Source of the DNA: an uncultured Lentisphaeria bacterium
GTDB lineage: Bacteria > Verrucomicrobiota > Lentisphaeria > Victivallales > UBA1829
Reading direction: 5' to 3'
Assembly (NCBI GenBank): GCA_949282305.1
Contig: CASDPB010000116.1
Coordinates: 33,220 to 97,219, forward strand
DNA length: 64,000 nucleotides
Both the position numbers and the translations under genes were made by a program. Below the pieces are notes generated by a model. That model worked only from the letters and a program-made list of their open reading frames with translations. It was not told where the DNA came from and ran no database searches. Positions 1 through 8,202 of the stretch are shown in pieces. Every line of letters starts with the position of its first letter. Position 1 is the first letter of the stretch.

Positions 1-71
1 GGCAGAACCACATTGACGCTGGAAACCATTCCCAGCGATTCCGAAAAAAGACTGCACTCGAAAAATGCCAT
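1..71 (-). CDS. Putative tributyrin/FrmB-type esterase (N-terminal fragment)
   Basis: Reading leftward from an ATG at 71, 23 codons are visible before the window edge. They begin MAFFECSLFSESLG and continue to VNVVL. This resembles the first strand of the small alpha/beta-hydrolase esterases related to lactobacillal tributyrin esterase and S-formylglutathione hydrolase, which typically begin MAFFEC and reach a VNVILP-like strand. An AGGGAG ribosome-binding site lies about nine bases upstream of the ATG. The catalytic serine and the rest of the fold lie outside the window. The gene is divergent from tolB. The family call rests on a short N-terminus and is therefore moderate. Confidence 0.5.
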   Translation of the reverse strand, partial: MAFFECSLFSESLGMVSSVNVVL

Positions 72-235
72 TTGAATATTCTCCCTGCTTGGTTGATTCC
101 TTTGCTATGGAACATATAATATTCCCCTGGAACGGAAATTTTACAAATGATTTTTTCATTTATCCGCTTGCCCTTATCGAAAAGAGTAGTAACTTATCCC
201 CTGAATCAACAACGGACACAAAATCAGGAGTATGA

Positions 236-1429
236 ATGTCTATGCGTCGTTTCATCGCTGTCTTATTGGTGCTGGCGGTATTTCCGCTGGCGGCTCAGGT
301 CACAGTCACAGGAGAAGGGAAAAAAGGCAATCCGACCCTCCGGATTCAGAATATCACAGGCAATGAACAAATCGCCGGAAAAATTGCATCCGACTTTCGC
401 TACTGCGGCTGGTTCGACGTGGTTCGGAACGGCGCAAGTGATTACGTCATAACGGGGAACGCGGGAGACAACACGGCGACGCTCACTGTCGCCAACGGCG
501 CCGGAACTCCGATGTACACCGTCACAGCAAGAGGCAAGGATGCGGCAAAGACCGCACATGCCGCGGTGGATGCCGTTCTGAAAAAAGAGTTCAACATTCC
601 CGGAATCTGCCGCACCATGATCGTTTTCGCGGCGGAAGTCGGAAAAAACAAGAAGGAAATCTATGTCTGCGACTTCGACGGTTCCAACATCATCAAGCTC
701 ACGAACAACAACACGCTTTCGATTGAACCTTCCTGGCATCCGAACGGACGCGCCATCATCTACAATCAGTTCCTCATCTCCTCCACCCCGCTGGTGGAAT
801 ATGATCTGCTCAACTACCGCAGCCGCGCACTGGTCCAGCAGAACGGTCTGAACTCCGGGCGCATCTCCCCCGACGGCAAAAAAATCGCATTCGTAGTTTC
901 CGTCGGCAACCAGATGGATCTTTATGTGCGCAATGTGGAGGGGGGCAATCTCAAGCGCCTGACCAACGACCGTGCCGTGGAGGCAAGCCCCGCATGGTCG
1001 CCCGATTCCAGCCGGATCTGCTATGTCTCCAATGCGAACGGGCGCCCGCGCCTCTACATCATCAACGCCGGCGGCGGAACTCCGAAACGGATTCCCGGCG
1101 TGCTCGGCAGTGAATCCGTTTCACCGGCATGGTCGAAAGACAACAAACTTGCCTACTCCGCCCGTCTCGGTGCATATACGCTCAAGGTACTGGATCTTTC
1201 CACTGTCATGGATTGCGAAGGACCCAGGAACGAGAGCGCCATTATCGCGGACTCCTCCATGCCTGTTGTGGAAGGGGAAAGCCCCTCATGGGCGCCGGAC
1301 AACCGTCATGTCGTGCTTTCCAACAAAGGCGTCATTTACATTGTCGATACGCGCACGAACAAAAAACGCGTGCTGGTTTCCGGCAAATCCAAATGCAACG
1401 GTGCGGACTGGTCGCCGATCCTTTACTGA
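236..1429 (+). CDS. tolB: TolB-like periplasmic beta-propeller protein
   Basis: A 397-residue protein with a signal peptide of about 21 residues (charged MRR, then a Leu/Val/Ala core). An N-terminal alpha/beta domain runs to about residue 125. It is followed by repeated propeller blades marked by SPDGKKIAF, SPAWSPDSSRICY and IEPSWHPNGRAIIY. This is the TolB plan, the periplasmic component of Tol-Pal that links the inner-membrane TolQRA complex to outer-membrane Pal. AGGAG at 226-230 supports the ATG at 236; a second in-frame ATG at 242 is possible. folC follows 19 bases after the stop, so the two are probably cotranscribed. The tolQ/R/A-like genes lie about 36 kb away, and no pal gene was recognised in the window. 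Confidence 0.88.
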   Translation: MSMRRFIAVLLVLAVFPLAAQVTVTGEGKKGNPTLRIQNITGNEQIAGKIASDFRYCGWFDVVRNGASDYVITGNAGDNTATLTVANGAGTPMYTVTARGKDAAKTAHAAVDAVLKKEFNIPGICRTMIVFAAEVGKNKKEIYVCDFDGSNIIKLTNNNTLSIEPSWHPNGRAIIYNQFLISSTPLVEYDLLNYRSRALVQQNGLNSGRISPDGKKIAFVVSVGNQMDLYVRNVEGGNLKRLTNDRAVEASPAWSPDSSRICYVSNANGRPRLYIINAGGGTPKRIPGVLGSESVSPAWSKDNKLAYSARLGAYTLKVLDLSTVMDCEGPRNESAIIADSSMPVVEGESPSWAPDNRHVVLSNKGVIYIVDTRTNKKRVLVSGKSKCNGADWSPILY

Positions 1430-1448
1430 ACTGAGGCATACAGAAAAT

Positions 1449-2732
1449 ATGTGGAACATTCAAGAGGCGCTGAACTGGCTCGCCGGACTGGAGTTTTTCG
1501 GCGTCAAATTAGGGTTGGACCAGACACGGGAACTTTTCCGGCGCATTGGTTCGCCGGACCGGAAACTCCGCTTCATTCATATTGCCGGCAGCAACGGCAA
1601 AGGTTCGACCGGCGCCTTTCTCGAATCCGCGCTCCGGAATGCCGGTTTCCGCACAGGGTTTTACTCTTCCCCGCATCTTGTCGACGTCAATGAGCGTTTC
1701 ATAATCAACGGCGTTCCCGTCGATGACATCCGCCTCGCGGAAGCGCTGGACAAGATCCGTTCCGCGGCGGACGCCATGAGGAATGAAAACGGAATGCGCG
1801 TCACTTATTTTGAAGCGACAACTGCCGCCGCGGCGCTGCTTTTTGCCCAGGCGGAAGCGGATTTCGCCGTATGGGAAACCGGAATGGGGGGACGTCTGGA
1901 CGCAACTTCCATAGTTGCACCTGTCGCCACGGTCATCACGACAATTTCGATGGAGCACAAGGAATATCTCGGCGACACGCTGGGAAAAATTGCATTCGAG
2001 AAAGCCGGGATCATCAAACCGGGCGTTCCGCTTTTTCTCGGACGCTCCATCCCGCAGGAGGCATATACTGTAATCGCGGCGCACGCAAAGGAACTCAAAG
2101 CACCCGTCATCCAGCCGCCCGAAGCGCCGGAAAATGCCGGGCTGATCCTCGAAAACGAAATTCCATATCAGACATTCGACGGCAGAAAAACCCGTTTGCT
2201 TGGCAGACATCAGCGGAACAATCTGCTCCTTGCCGAATGCGCCCTCAGGTATCTTGCGGAGCAGTTCCACTTTGATTTTGCAGAAGCCGCCCGGGGATTC
2301 GCCAATGCGCAGTGGCCAGCGCGTTTTCAGGTGTTCCCCGGAGAAAACACCGTATTCGACGGCGCCCACAATCCGGAATGCGCAGAGGTTCTTGCGGCAA
2401 CCCTGAAAGAGGTTTATCCCGGCGAGAAATTCGATTTCATCTACGGAACCTTTGCGGATAAAGACTGCATGGTCTTCCTGAAAACTTTAGCTCCGCTCGC
2501 CGCATCATTCACTTTTACGACGGTAAATTCGACACGTCCAAGCCGCACTCCGTCGGAACTGACGGCTCTGGTTCATGCTTTCGCGCCGGAAATTTTCTGC
2601 GGAGACGCCGATCTGAAAACAGCACTGGAAATGAAAGTCCCGCATCGGAAAGTGCTTTGCGGTTCACTTCATCTCTGCGGTGAGGCGCTTGCACTGCGCA
2701 GACGGAAACAATACATTTCAACGCGTTACTGA
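1449..2732 (+). CDS. folC: Folylpolyglutamate/dihydrofolate synthase
   Basis: FolC ligates glutamate to folates in the cytoplasm, and in bifunctional forms also makes dihydrofolate from dihydropteroate. The 427-residue product has the Mur-ligase-type P-loop HIAGSNGKGSTG at about residues 44-55, SSPHLVDVNERF soon after, ETGMGGRLDATS near residue 145 and FDGAHNPE in the C-terminal domain, all FolC signatures. The reading frame is open upstream into tolB. The ATG at 1449 was chosen because homology begins there and a GAGG motif precedes it by about 12 bases. Length is normal for the family. The gene converges on the purine permease downstream. Confidence 0.93.
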   Translation: MWNIQEALNWLAGLEFFGVKLGLDQTRELFRRIGSPDRKLRFIHIAGSNGKGSTGAFLESALRNAGFRTGFYSSPHLVDVNERFIINGVPVDDIRLAEALDKIRSAADAMRNENGMRVTYFEATTAAAALLFAQAEADFAVWETGMGGRLDATSIVAPVATVITTISMEHKEYLGDTLGKIAFEKAGIIKPGVPLFLGRSIPQEAYTVIAAHAKELKAPVIQPPEAPENAGLILENEIPYQTFDGRKTRLLGRHQRNNLLLAECALRYLAEQFHFDFAEAARGFANAQWPARFQVFPGENTVFDGAHNPECAEVLAATLKEVYPGEKFDFIYGTFADKDCMVFLKTLAPLAASFTFTTVNSTRPSRTPSELTALVHAFAPEIFCGDADLKTALEMKVPHRKVLCGSLHLCGEALALRRRKQYISTRY

Positions 2733-2784
2733 GACAGTCCCGCATGTCCGGCATGGAGAGACATTCATCCGTCTCCTTAAAAAG

Positions 2785-4155
2785 TCACCGGATGAACAGC
2801 AGGTAGCCGAGAAGGAGAGCCGCCATGAAATAGGAAAATATGCCCGCTTCCCGCCATCTGCCGGTAAAAAGTTTAATCAGGGGATAGGAAATCAATCCCA
2901 TCGCTATGCCGTCTGCAATGCTGTAGCAGAAAACAATTCCCGTCAAAATGACGAAAGAAGGCACCGCTTCGCTGTAGTCATCCCAGTTAATCAGCCTGAC
3001 ACTGCGCATCATCATGAGTCCGACAATCACCAATGCCGGAGCCAGAACCTGCGGATAACCGGAAATGGCAAAGATCAGCGGTCCGAAAAACATGGCAATG
3101 ACAAAGCAGACGCCCGCCGTGACGGCGGAGATGCCGGTTTTTGCACCGGCTTCGATTCCCGCCGCACTTTCAACGTATGCCGTCACAGTGCTCTGTCCCA
3201 GCAGTGCTCCGGTCAAAGTCGCGGTGGCATCCGCACCAAACGCCCTGCCCGCGTCCGGCAGTTCGCCTTCCTTCGTGAGAAAACCTCCCTGTGCGGCGGT
3301 TCCGATCAAGGTGCCGAGCGTGTCGAAAACATCCATCATCGTGAAAATGATAATGAGCGGCAGAAGCGCGGAGAAATGTGTCCATAAAGCGGCAAGGTCG
3401 AACTGCAGGAAAACCGGCGCCGGAGACGGCGGCAGGGAACACACCCCGGTAAACTGCAGCTTTCCGAAAACCAGCGCCACAAGAACACTGGTGCAAATCC
3501 CCAGCAGAATCGCCCCCTTTATGCGCAGGACATGGTATGCGGCAATGGCAAGCAGACCCGTGAAAAACACCAGGGAATCCACATTGCAAAGGTTCCGGTT
3601 CAATCCCGGATGAGCAGAATCACCCATTACAATAATCCCGCCCTTTTCAAGCCCGATCAATGCGATGAACAAGCCAATGCCTCCGGCAATTGCATATTTC
3701 AGATTCATGCTGATCGCCTTTGCGATCATATTGCGGATATTCATAAAGGAAATGACAAAGAAAATCAATCCGGAACAGAAGATCACGGCAAGCCCGAGTT
3801 GCCAGACCCGAGGATCATTCAAAGGAAGTTGCAGCTGTTTTGCACAGAGAGGAAGCAGAGTCAGCACGAAAAGCACATTCGCCCCCATTCCGGGGGCCAG
3901 GGCGACCGGATATTTCGCGATCATGCCCATAAAAAACGATCCAAGAGCGGAAGCAATGCAGCACGAGGTGAAAAGCGCCTTCTGATCCATACCGGTCGGC
4001 TGCCCGAAAAATGCTCCTGAAAGCATCATCGGCTGCAAAAAGATGATGTAACTCATTGTCAGAAAGGTCGTCACTCCGCCGATCAGCTCAAAATTCCATT
4101 TCGCGTTCCGTTCTTTGAACTCAAAATACCGTTCTGTCTTTTCAAGAAAATTCAT
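2785..4155 (-). CDS. NCS2/AzgA-type purine permease
   Basis: A 456-residue polytopic inner-membrane protein of the nucleobase:cation symporter-2 family, AzgA/PbuG branch, which imports adenine, guanine or hypoxanthine. Diagnostic stretches are PVALAPGMGANVLF near residue 85, MDVFDTLGTLIGTAAQG in the middle and STVTAYVESAAGIEAGAKTG shortly after. These match the conserved substrate-binding helices of the AzgA group. The short hydrophilic N-terminus (MNFLEKTERYFEF) is also typical. The gene converges on folC. The leader upstream of the start was inspected for a purine riboswitch and none was seen. The exact base specificity cannot be read from sequence. Confidence 0.9.
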   Translation of the reverse strand: MNFLEKTERYFEFKERNAKWNFELIGGVTTFLTMSYIIFLQPMMLSGAFFGQPTGMDQKALFTSCCIASALGSFFMGMIAKYPVALAPGMGANVLFVLTLLPLCAKQLQLPLNDPRVWQLGLAVIFCSGLIFFVISFMNIRNMIAKAISMNLKYAIAGGIGLFIALIGLEKGGIIVMGDSAHPGLNRNLCNVDSLVFFTGLLAIAAYHVLRIKGAILLGICTSVLVALVFGKLQFTGVCSLPPSPAPVFLQFDLAALWTHFSALLPLIIIFTMMDVFDTLGTLIGTAAQGGFLTKEGELPDAGRAFGADATATLTGALLGQSTVTAYVESAAGIEAGAKTGISAVTAGVCFVIAMFFGPLIFAISGYPQVLAPALVIVGLMMMRSVRLINWDDYSEAVPSFVILTGIVFCYSIADGIAMGLISYPLIKLFTGRWREAGIFSYFMAALLLGYLLFIR

Positions 4156-4331
4156 CGGATTCTTCCCCTTGCCTTAGTGGTTGAAGCATAATCTAATACA
4201 TTTGCAATGTTTTATCAAACGAAATGCGGCAATATGAACCGAATAAGAAGCCGGACAATATCGCAGGCGGCATCTGCATTCAAATGCCGGCAGCGGAAAC
4301 AAAGCTGTTGAAGAAAAATAGGGTTTCCGGC

Positions 4332-4359
4332 TTGACAACGGAGTAAAAACCATTATCTT
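4332..4359 (+). promoter_or_regulatory. Candidate sigma70 promoter for the 4389 gene
   Basis: TTGACA at 4332-4337 and TATCTT at 4354-4359 are separated by 16 bases. They lie about 30 bases upstream of the ATG at 4389, which has GGGAGG just before it. The -35 box is a perfect consensus; the -10 box matches at four of six positions. Confidence 0.5.
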
Positions 4360-4388
4360 GTTAAAAACGGGCAACATGGGAGGCAGAT

Positions 4389-4673
4389 ATGGTAACTGCA
4401 ATTATTCTTGTCAAAGCAAAACGGGACCTGATTATGGAAATCACGGAGGAACTCCTGAAGATAGACGGAATTGCGGAGGTTCACTCCATTGCCGGGGAAT
4501 ATGATCTGGCAGTGATTGCAAGAGTCGGAGACAATCAGGAGCTTTCGCTGATTCTCGCAGACAAAATGTGCCATCAGATGAGAGGAATCACGCATACAAA
4601 GACTCTGATCTCACTCGGGGCGCATTACAACTTCGATGAAAAAAAAGTTTTCAAAAAGGCAAAAAACAAGTAA
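4389..4673 (+). CDS. Stand-alone Lrp/AsnC ligand-binding (RAM) domain protein
   Basis: A 94-residue protein that is essentially only the RAM ligand-binding domain of Lrp/AsnC regulators. It shows an ILVKAKRD opening, a VHSIAGEYDLAVIARV strand-loop-strand and a C-terminal TKTLISLGAHY strand. No helix-turn-helix precedes it. Such stand-alone RAM proteins are known to bind small ligands, often amino acids, and can pair with full-length Lrp proteins. A complete Lrp-type regulator lies at 26023-26523, but a link is only a guess. A near-consensus promoter and a GGGAGG site precede the ATG. The SGNH hydrolase begins 27 bases downstream and may be cotranscribed. Confidence 0.8.
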   Translation: MVTAIILVKAKRDLIMEITEELLKIDGIAEVHSIAGEYDLAVIARVGDNQELSLILADKMCHQMRGITHTKTLISLGAHYNFDEKKVFKKAKNK

Positions 4674-4700
4674 CTTCCCATCCATGGAGGAGGCAGTCTC

Positions 4701-5852
4701 ATGAACAGGACTCTTTTGGCGGTAACGTTTCTTTTTTCCGCAGTGACGCTCTGCGCGGATCCCCTGAAACTTCAGCTCCCGGAAAAAATTTACGCGGTTC
4801 CCGGAATCGAAACCAATATCTATTTCGACAATATCGTATTGACTCCGAATTCCGATTTCTATGTTTTCGACGTCGACTGCCGGAAAGGACGCAACGACCA
4901 GAAACGGTGGCGTTTCGTTCCTGCGGACAAAGACGTGGGGGAGTATGACTGGAGTGTAAAAGTCATGGACGGAAGCGGCACTCTTGCCGAAGGAAAAACG
5001 AAACTGATCGTTTCGCCCGCCAATGCGGGCAGAGGCAGAAGAATCTCGATTCTCATCGTCGGAGACAGCCTTACCAATGCAACGGTCTATCCCGCACGCC
5101 TGTTTGAGCTGACGCAGGGAGAAAAAAATCCGAGACTGACAATGATCGGCTCCAACGGTCCGAACAGAAAACCGCAGAAAAACGGCGTCGCACATGAAGG
5201 CTGGGGCGGCTGGACATGGAAGACGTTCCTAACAAAAACAGCGCCTCATGCAAAGAAGAATCCGAAACCGTGGGATGTGCCGAGCCGTTTCCTTGCAGTC
5301 AGGGACGGCAAGGCAAAACTTGATTTTCAGGCATACCTCGATCAGTACAATGACGGCAAGGCGCCTGATTTCATCACGGTTCAGCTCGGAGTCAACGACA
5401 TTTTCGGGGCAAAAGACGAAAATGTGGATCAGAAGATCAAGGACATTCTCCAATCAGCCGATACTCTCCTTGCCGAATTCCGCCGGGTCGCGCCCAACGC
5501 AAAAATCGGAATCGGTCTGGTGACGCCCTCCGCCCGTTCCCAGGATGCGTTCGGGTCAAACTACAACTGCGGGCAGACCCGCTGGCAGTACCGGAAGAAT
5601 CAGCACAGTCTGAACGAAGCATATCTGAAAAAATTCACGAACCACCCGGATAAGAACATTTCCGTCATTCCGACAAATGTCAATCTGGACTGTGAAAACA
5701 ATTTCCCGGTGGTCTCCGAACCGGTCAGCAATGGAAACGCCGCAAAGATCACGCGCCAGAGCAATGGAGTTCATCCCTCTTCCGCAGGATACCGCCAGAT
5801 CGGCGACACATTCTACTGCTGGCTGAAATACCAGCTGAACAAGGCAAAGTAA
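4701..5852 (+). CDS. Secreted SGNH/GDSL-family hydrolase
   Basis: A 383-residue protein with a signal peptide (about 18 residues ending near LCAD), then a roughly 95-residue beta-rich N-terminal region, then an SGNH hydrolase domain. The catalytic blocks are visible: VGDSLTN at about 120-126 (block I serine), GWGGWTW (block II region), QLGVNDIFG near 230 (block III Asn) and GVHPSSAGY near 358 (block V Asp/His replaced by the H-P-S-S-A-G-Y form). Family members are esterases, often sugar deacetylases; the substrate is unknown. GGAGG precedes the ATG. Its stop overlaps the next start by one base, indicating translational coupling to the 451-residue unknown protein. Confidence 0.82.
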   Translation: MNRTLLAVTFLFSAVTLCADPLKLQLPEKIYAVPGIETNIYFDNIVLTPNSDFYVFDVDCRKGRNDQKRWRFVPADKDVGEYDWSVKVMDGSGTLAEGKTKLIVSPANAGRGRRISILIVGDSLTNATVYPARLFELTQGEKNPRLTMIGSNGPNRKPQKNGVAHEGWGGWTWKTFLTKTAPHAKKNPKPWDVPSRFLAVRDGKAKLDFQAYLDQYNDGKAPDFITVQLGVNDIFGAKDENVDQKIKDILQSADTLLAEFRRVAPNAKIGIGLVTPSARSQDAFGSNYNCGQTRWQYRKNQHSLNEAYLKKFTNHPDKNISVIPTNVNLDCENNFPVVSEPVSNGNAAKITRQSNGVHPSSAGYRQIGDTFYCWLKYQLNKAK

Positions 5853-7207
5853 TGATATTCCGATCCTCCGCAGGACTGTTCCGCTCTTGCCGCAGGATTC
5901 TGTGCGCGGGACTGTCTGCCGCGCTTTTCTGCGCATTTGCGGAGGAGGAGCACCCGCGCGAGATGATCCGCATTGATGTGACCTCCCTCCCAGCCGCAGC
6001 GGAAAGCATCTCCGGAATCGGCAATGCGATCGCGCCGGGCTTCGCGGATTCCGTGGTCATGCTCACCGTCATTTTCAGCATGACTCCTCCCGCGCTGCTG
6101 ATGGATGTCACGAAACCTTTCTCCATTCTCTTCTATGAAAACCGGAACGCACCCGCCGTATGTTTTGTTGCATACGCGCGCCCCAATGTCCGGATTTTTG
6201 AAAAATCAGACCTGAAAACGGGTTCTCTGAAAATGGAGGCGGAACCCTTTCAGAAAGATCATATCCTCATCAAAACACTGAATCTTCCGGGGATTCATCC
6301 TTCGCTGTTTCTCCCCGCCGAAACCTCCGCCGCCGTATTGCAAATCGAGGCGAATCCCCGACTTCTGAAACAGCAGTTCAATTTAAAGTCCCTGGCTTCA
6401 GAAAAGGCAAAAAAAATCCCGGCGGCAATGGATGACTTCATTGAGTCCTTTCAGCGGTTGAACCTGACCGTCTGTATGCCTTCACAGAACCGGCTCATGC
6501 TGGAACTGGACGGGCGGCTCTCCCCCGGCAGCAGCCTCGGAAAATACCTGGCGGCTCCTCCTCCCCTCCCGTCTGTTTCCTCTTTTGAAAACGCGGAGGA
6601 GCTTTTCATTCTGAACATTCCCGCAGATCGTCCTTTCCGGGAATATCTCCTGCGGATTCTGCCCGGGTTTTCAACCGGTCTGGAACGGGAAGAACATTTG
6701 CGCAGAAGTCTTGTCAACGCCTCCAGCGGAATGATTGCCGTCAGCGTCTCTTTCCGCAACTCCCCGGACGCGACTGCCGGAGAAAGGCGTCTGGTGAAAG
6801 CGGTGTTCGGACTTGAGCGCAGTTCCATTCCGGATGTGAAAAAATCTCTGGACGCTTTTCCCGAAACCCCGTTCGGCGGTCTCAGGCTGATCGCCAGGGA
6901 AAAGACGCCGGAAGGGGAAAATCTTCTGTTCAGCCGTGTAGAAGATCAGTCCATTGCCTTTTTTTACTGCGGAATGGTTCAGGCGGAATTGCAGACACTC
7001 ATGAAAGAAAGGAAAATCATGCTGAAACGGAATGCTCCCTTTGTGCTTCATGACCTGAAATCGGGAAGCACACCCGTCACGCTGGAATGCCAGGGGGAAC
7101 ACGTGCTGCTGAAAATTGACGCAGACAGGGAATTCTTCCGCCAGTTTCCGCCGCTGATCGACAGACCGATTCAACAGCTGATGATGAAACGCGGGAATAC
7201 GTTATAG
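5852..7207 (+). CDS. Unknown secreted protein coupled to SGNH hydrolase
   Basis: A 451-residue product that I do not recognise. An N-terminal signal is likely: an arginine-containing n-region, the hydrophobic stretch ILCAGLSAALFCAFA, then an acidic mature start. No lipobox or later membrane helix is obvious. The sequence is soluble-looking, with mixed alpha/beta composition and no clear repeats. The start overlaps the stop of the SGNH hydrolase in a TAATG arrangement, so the two are probably coexpressed and may act together in the periplasm. Its 3' end overlaps the convergent pseudopilin gene by six bases. Confidence 0.75.
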   Translation: MIFRSSAGLFRSCRRILCAGLSAALFCAFAEEEHPREMIRIDVTSLPAAAESISGIGNAIAPGFADSVVMLTVIFSMTPPALLMDVTKPFSILFYENRNAPAVCFVAYARPNVRIFEKSDLKTGSLKMEAEPFQKDHILIKTLNLPGIHPSLFLPAETSAAVLQIEANPRLLKQQFNLKSLASEKAKKIPAAMDDFIESFQRLNLTVCMPSQNRLMLELDGRLSPGSSLGKYLAAPPPLPSVSSFENAEELFILNIPADRPFREYLLRILPGFSTGLEREEHLRRSLVNASSGMIAVSVSFRNSPDATAGERRLVKAVFGLERSSIPDVKKSLDAFPETPFGGLRLIAREKTPEGENLLFSRVEDQSIAFFYCGMVQAELQTLMKERKIMLKRNAPFVLHDLKSGSTPVTLECQGEHVLLKIDADREFFRQFPPLIDRPIQQLMMKRGNTL

Positions 7208-7939
7208 TTTCAAGGAATCATCGCGGAATTCAATTTTGCAGGTCAGCGGATTGACAATGAGAGTCTTTGCCATTGTATATCTGTCAGAACCTTCGGTAAA
7301 CACATTCGTCGCCTGAATGTTGTCTTTACTGACAGGAACACCTTCCATAAGCCGGAACCGGAGAGCCTTGGACAGTTCAATTCCAGCAAGCTGCCCGTTC
7401 GGCTTGAAAATAATTGCCCGGACAACGTCTTTTTTGACACTGTCATCCTCCGTGGAAATCGATTTTATTTTTCCCAGAGGAACTTCTGCCACAACATATT
7501 CTGTCGGCAAATCTTCTTCCGATTCAGAAGAAGAACCGGATGCCGGGGTAATCAGACAAAAATCTTCCTCCTCCTTGTTAATCACGATTCCTTTGTCCAT
7601 CAGCTTCCAGTCCTCGCCATCTATCCATGAATCAAAAACCCACTTGTCATCTTCATTTTTATAGATGATGCACGGACGGTAACATCTGAAATAAAAATCT
7701 GTTTTCCCGGTATTTTCCAAATCGTCTCCCGTCGGGAACACCAGCGCGACGTAACAGTTATTCGTAACGGCGTAAGAACGGGTGGCTTTGATCTTGGCGG
7801 CAAGTTCACGGGTGGTGGATGTCATGGCTCCGCCTTTCATCATGGCGGTGAATGCGGGCGTCGCAATTCCCAGAATGACAGCGGCAATCGCCACGACGAC
7901 CAGGAGTTCCACTAAGGTGTAACGATGAATTTTTCTCAT
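7202..7939 (-). CDS. Pseudopilin (prepilin-type N-terminal motif)
   Basis: A 245-residue protein whose N-terminus is a type IV prepilin/type II pseudopilin signal: a short leader MRKIHR, then YTLVELLVVVAIAAV with the conserved glutamate at position +5 and a hydrophobic helix. The remainder resembles GspH/FimT-like minor pseudopilins, with an early helix containing RELAAKIKATRSYAV followed by a beta-rich globular part. The residue before the presumed cleavage point is Arg rather than the usual Gly. It would be processed by a prepilin peptidase and inserted in the inner membrane. No other secretion genes are adjacent. The gene is leftward and converges with the unknown secreted gene. Confidence 0.85.
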   Translation of the reverse strand: MRKIHRYTLVELLVVVAIAAVILGIATPAFTAMMKGGAMTSTTRELAAKIKATRSYAVTNNCYVALVFPTGDDLENTGKTDFYFRCYRPCIIYKNEDDKWVFDSWIDGEDWKLMDKGIVINKEEEDFCLITPASGSSSESEEDLPTEYVVAEVPLGKIKSISTEDDSVKKDVVRAIIFKPNGQLAGIELSKALRFRLMEGVPVSKDNIQATNVFTEGSDRYTMAKTLIVNPLTCKIEFRDDSLKL

Positions 7940-7977
7940 AACTTTCCCTCATCGGTTATCCGAAAACAAACGAATAC

Positions 7978-7997
7978 TGTTCAGATTTTTCTGAACA
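7978..7997. repeat. Inverted repeat upstream of pseudopilin
   Basis: TGTTCAG and CTGAACA form a perfect 7-base inverted repeat with a six-base T/A spacer, about 40 bases upstream of the pseudopilin start. It could be a repressor operator or a small hairpin in the leader. No factor can be named. Confidence 0.4.
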
Positions 7998-8046
7998 ATA
8001 CTATTGCGAATGCCCTTTGTCAAGCTCCGAAAGAAAAAAAGCAGTT

Positions 8047-8097
8047 TCTCCGCGTCAGGCAGACCCGTCAAAATCCGGGAAAACTGAAACGCGGAGA
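8047..8097. repeat. Long-loop inverted repeat
   Basis: TCTCCGCGT at 8047-8055 and ACGCGGAGA at 8089-8097 are exact reverse complements, nine bases each, with a 33-base loop. It lies in the 263-base gap between the ABC permease stop and the pseudopilin start. No U-tract follows on either strand. Confidence 0.35.
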
Positions 8098-8158
8098 GAG
8101 CAGATCCAATTTCATCCGCCCTGTCCCATGCCGCAGTTCCGCTGGAATATGCCGGGAT

Positions 8159-8185
8159 TGACGCAGACCCATCGAATCTGCGTCA
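8159..8185 (-). other. Stem-loop after the ABC transporter operon
   Basis: TGACGCAGA and TCTGCGTCA form a perfect nine-base stem with a nine-base loop. It starts 17 bases beyond the stop codon of the leftward permease gene. The position fits a 3'-end stabilising or terminating hairpin, but the canonical T-run is missing. Confidence 0.45.
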
Positions 8186-8202
8186 GCCCCCTGAACCGCA
8201 CA

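Noticed and set aside
972..1448. Upstream extension of folC into tolB
   Set aside because: The extra residues lie inside tolB in another frame and show no family similarity; ATG 1449 fits FolC proteins.
4156..4331. Purine riboswitch upstream of the permease
   Set aside because: The expected conserved loop and core sequences of the purine aptamer were not seen on the minus strand leader.
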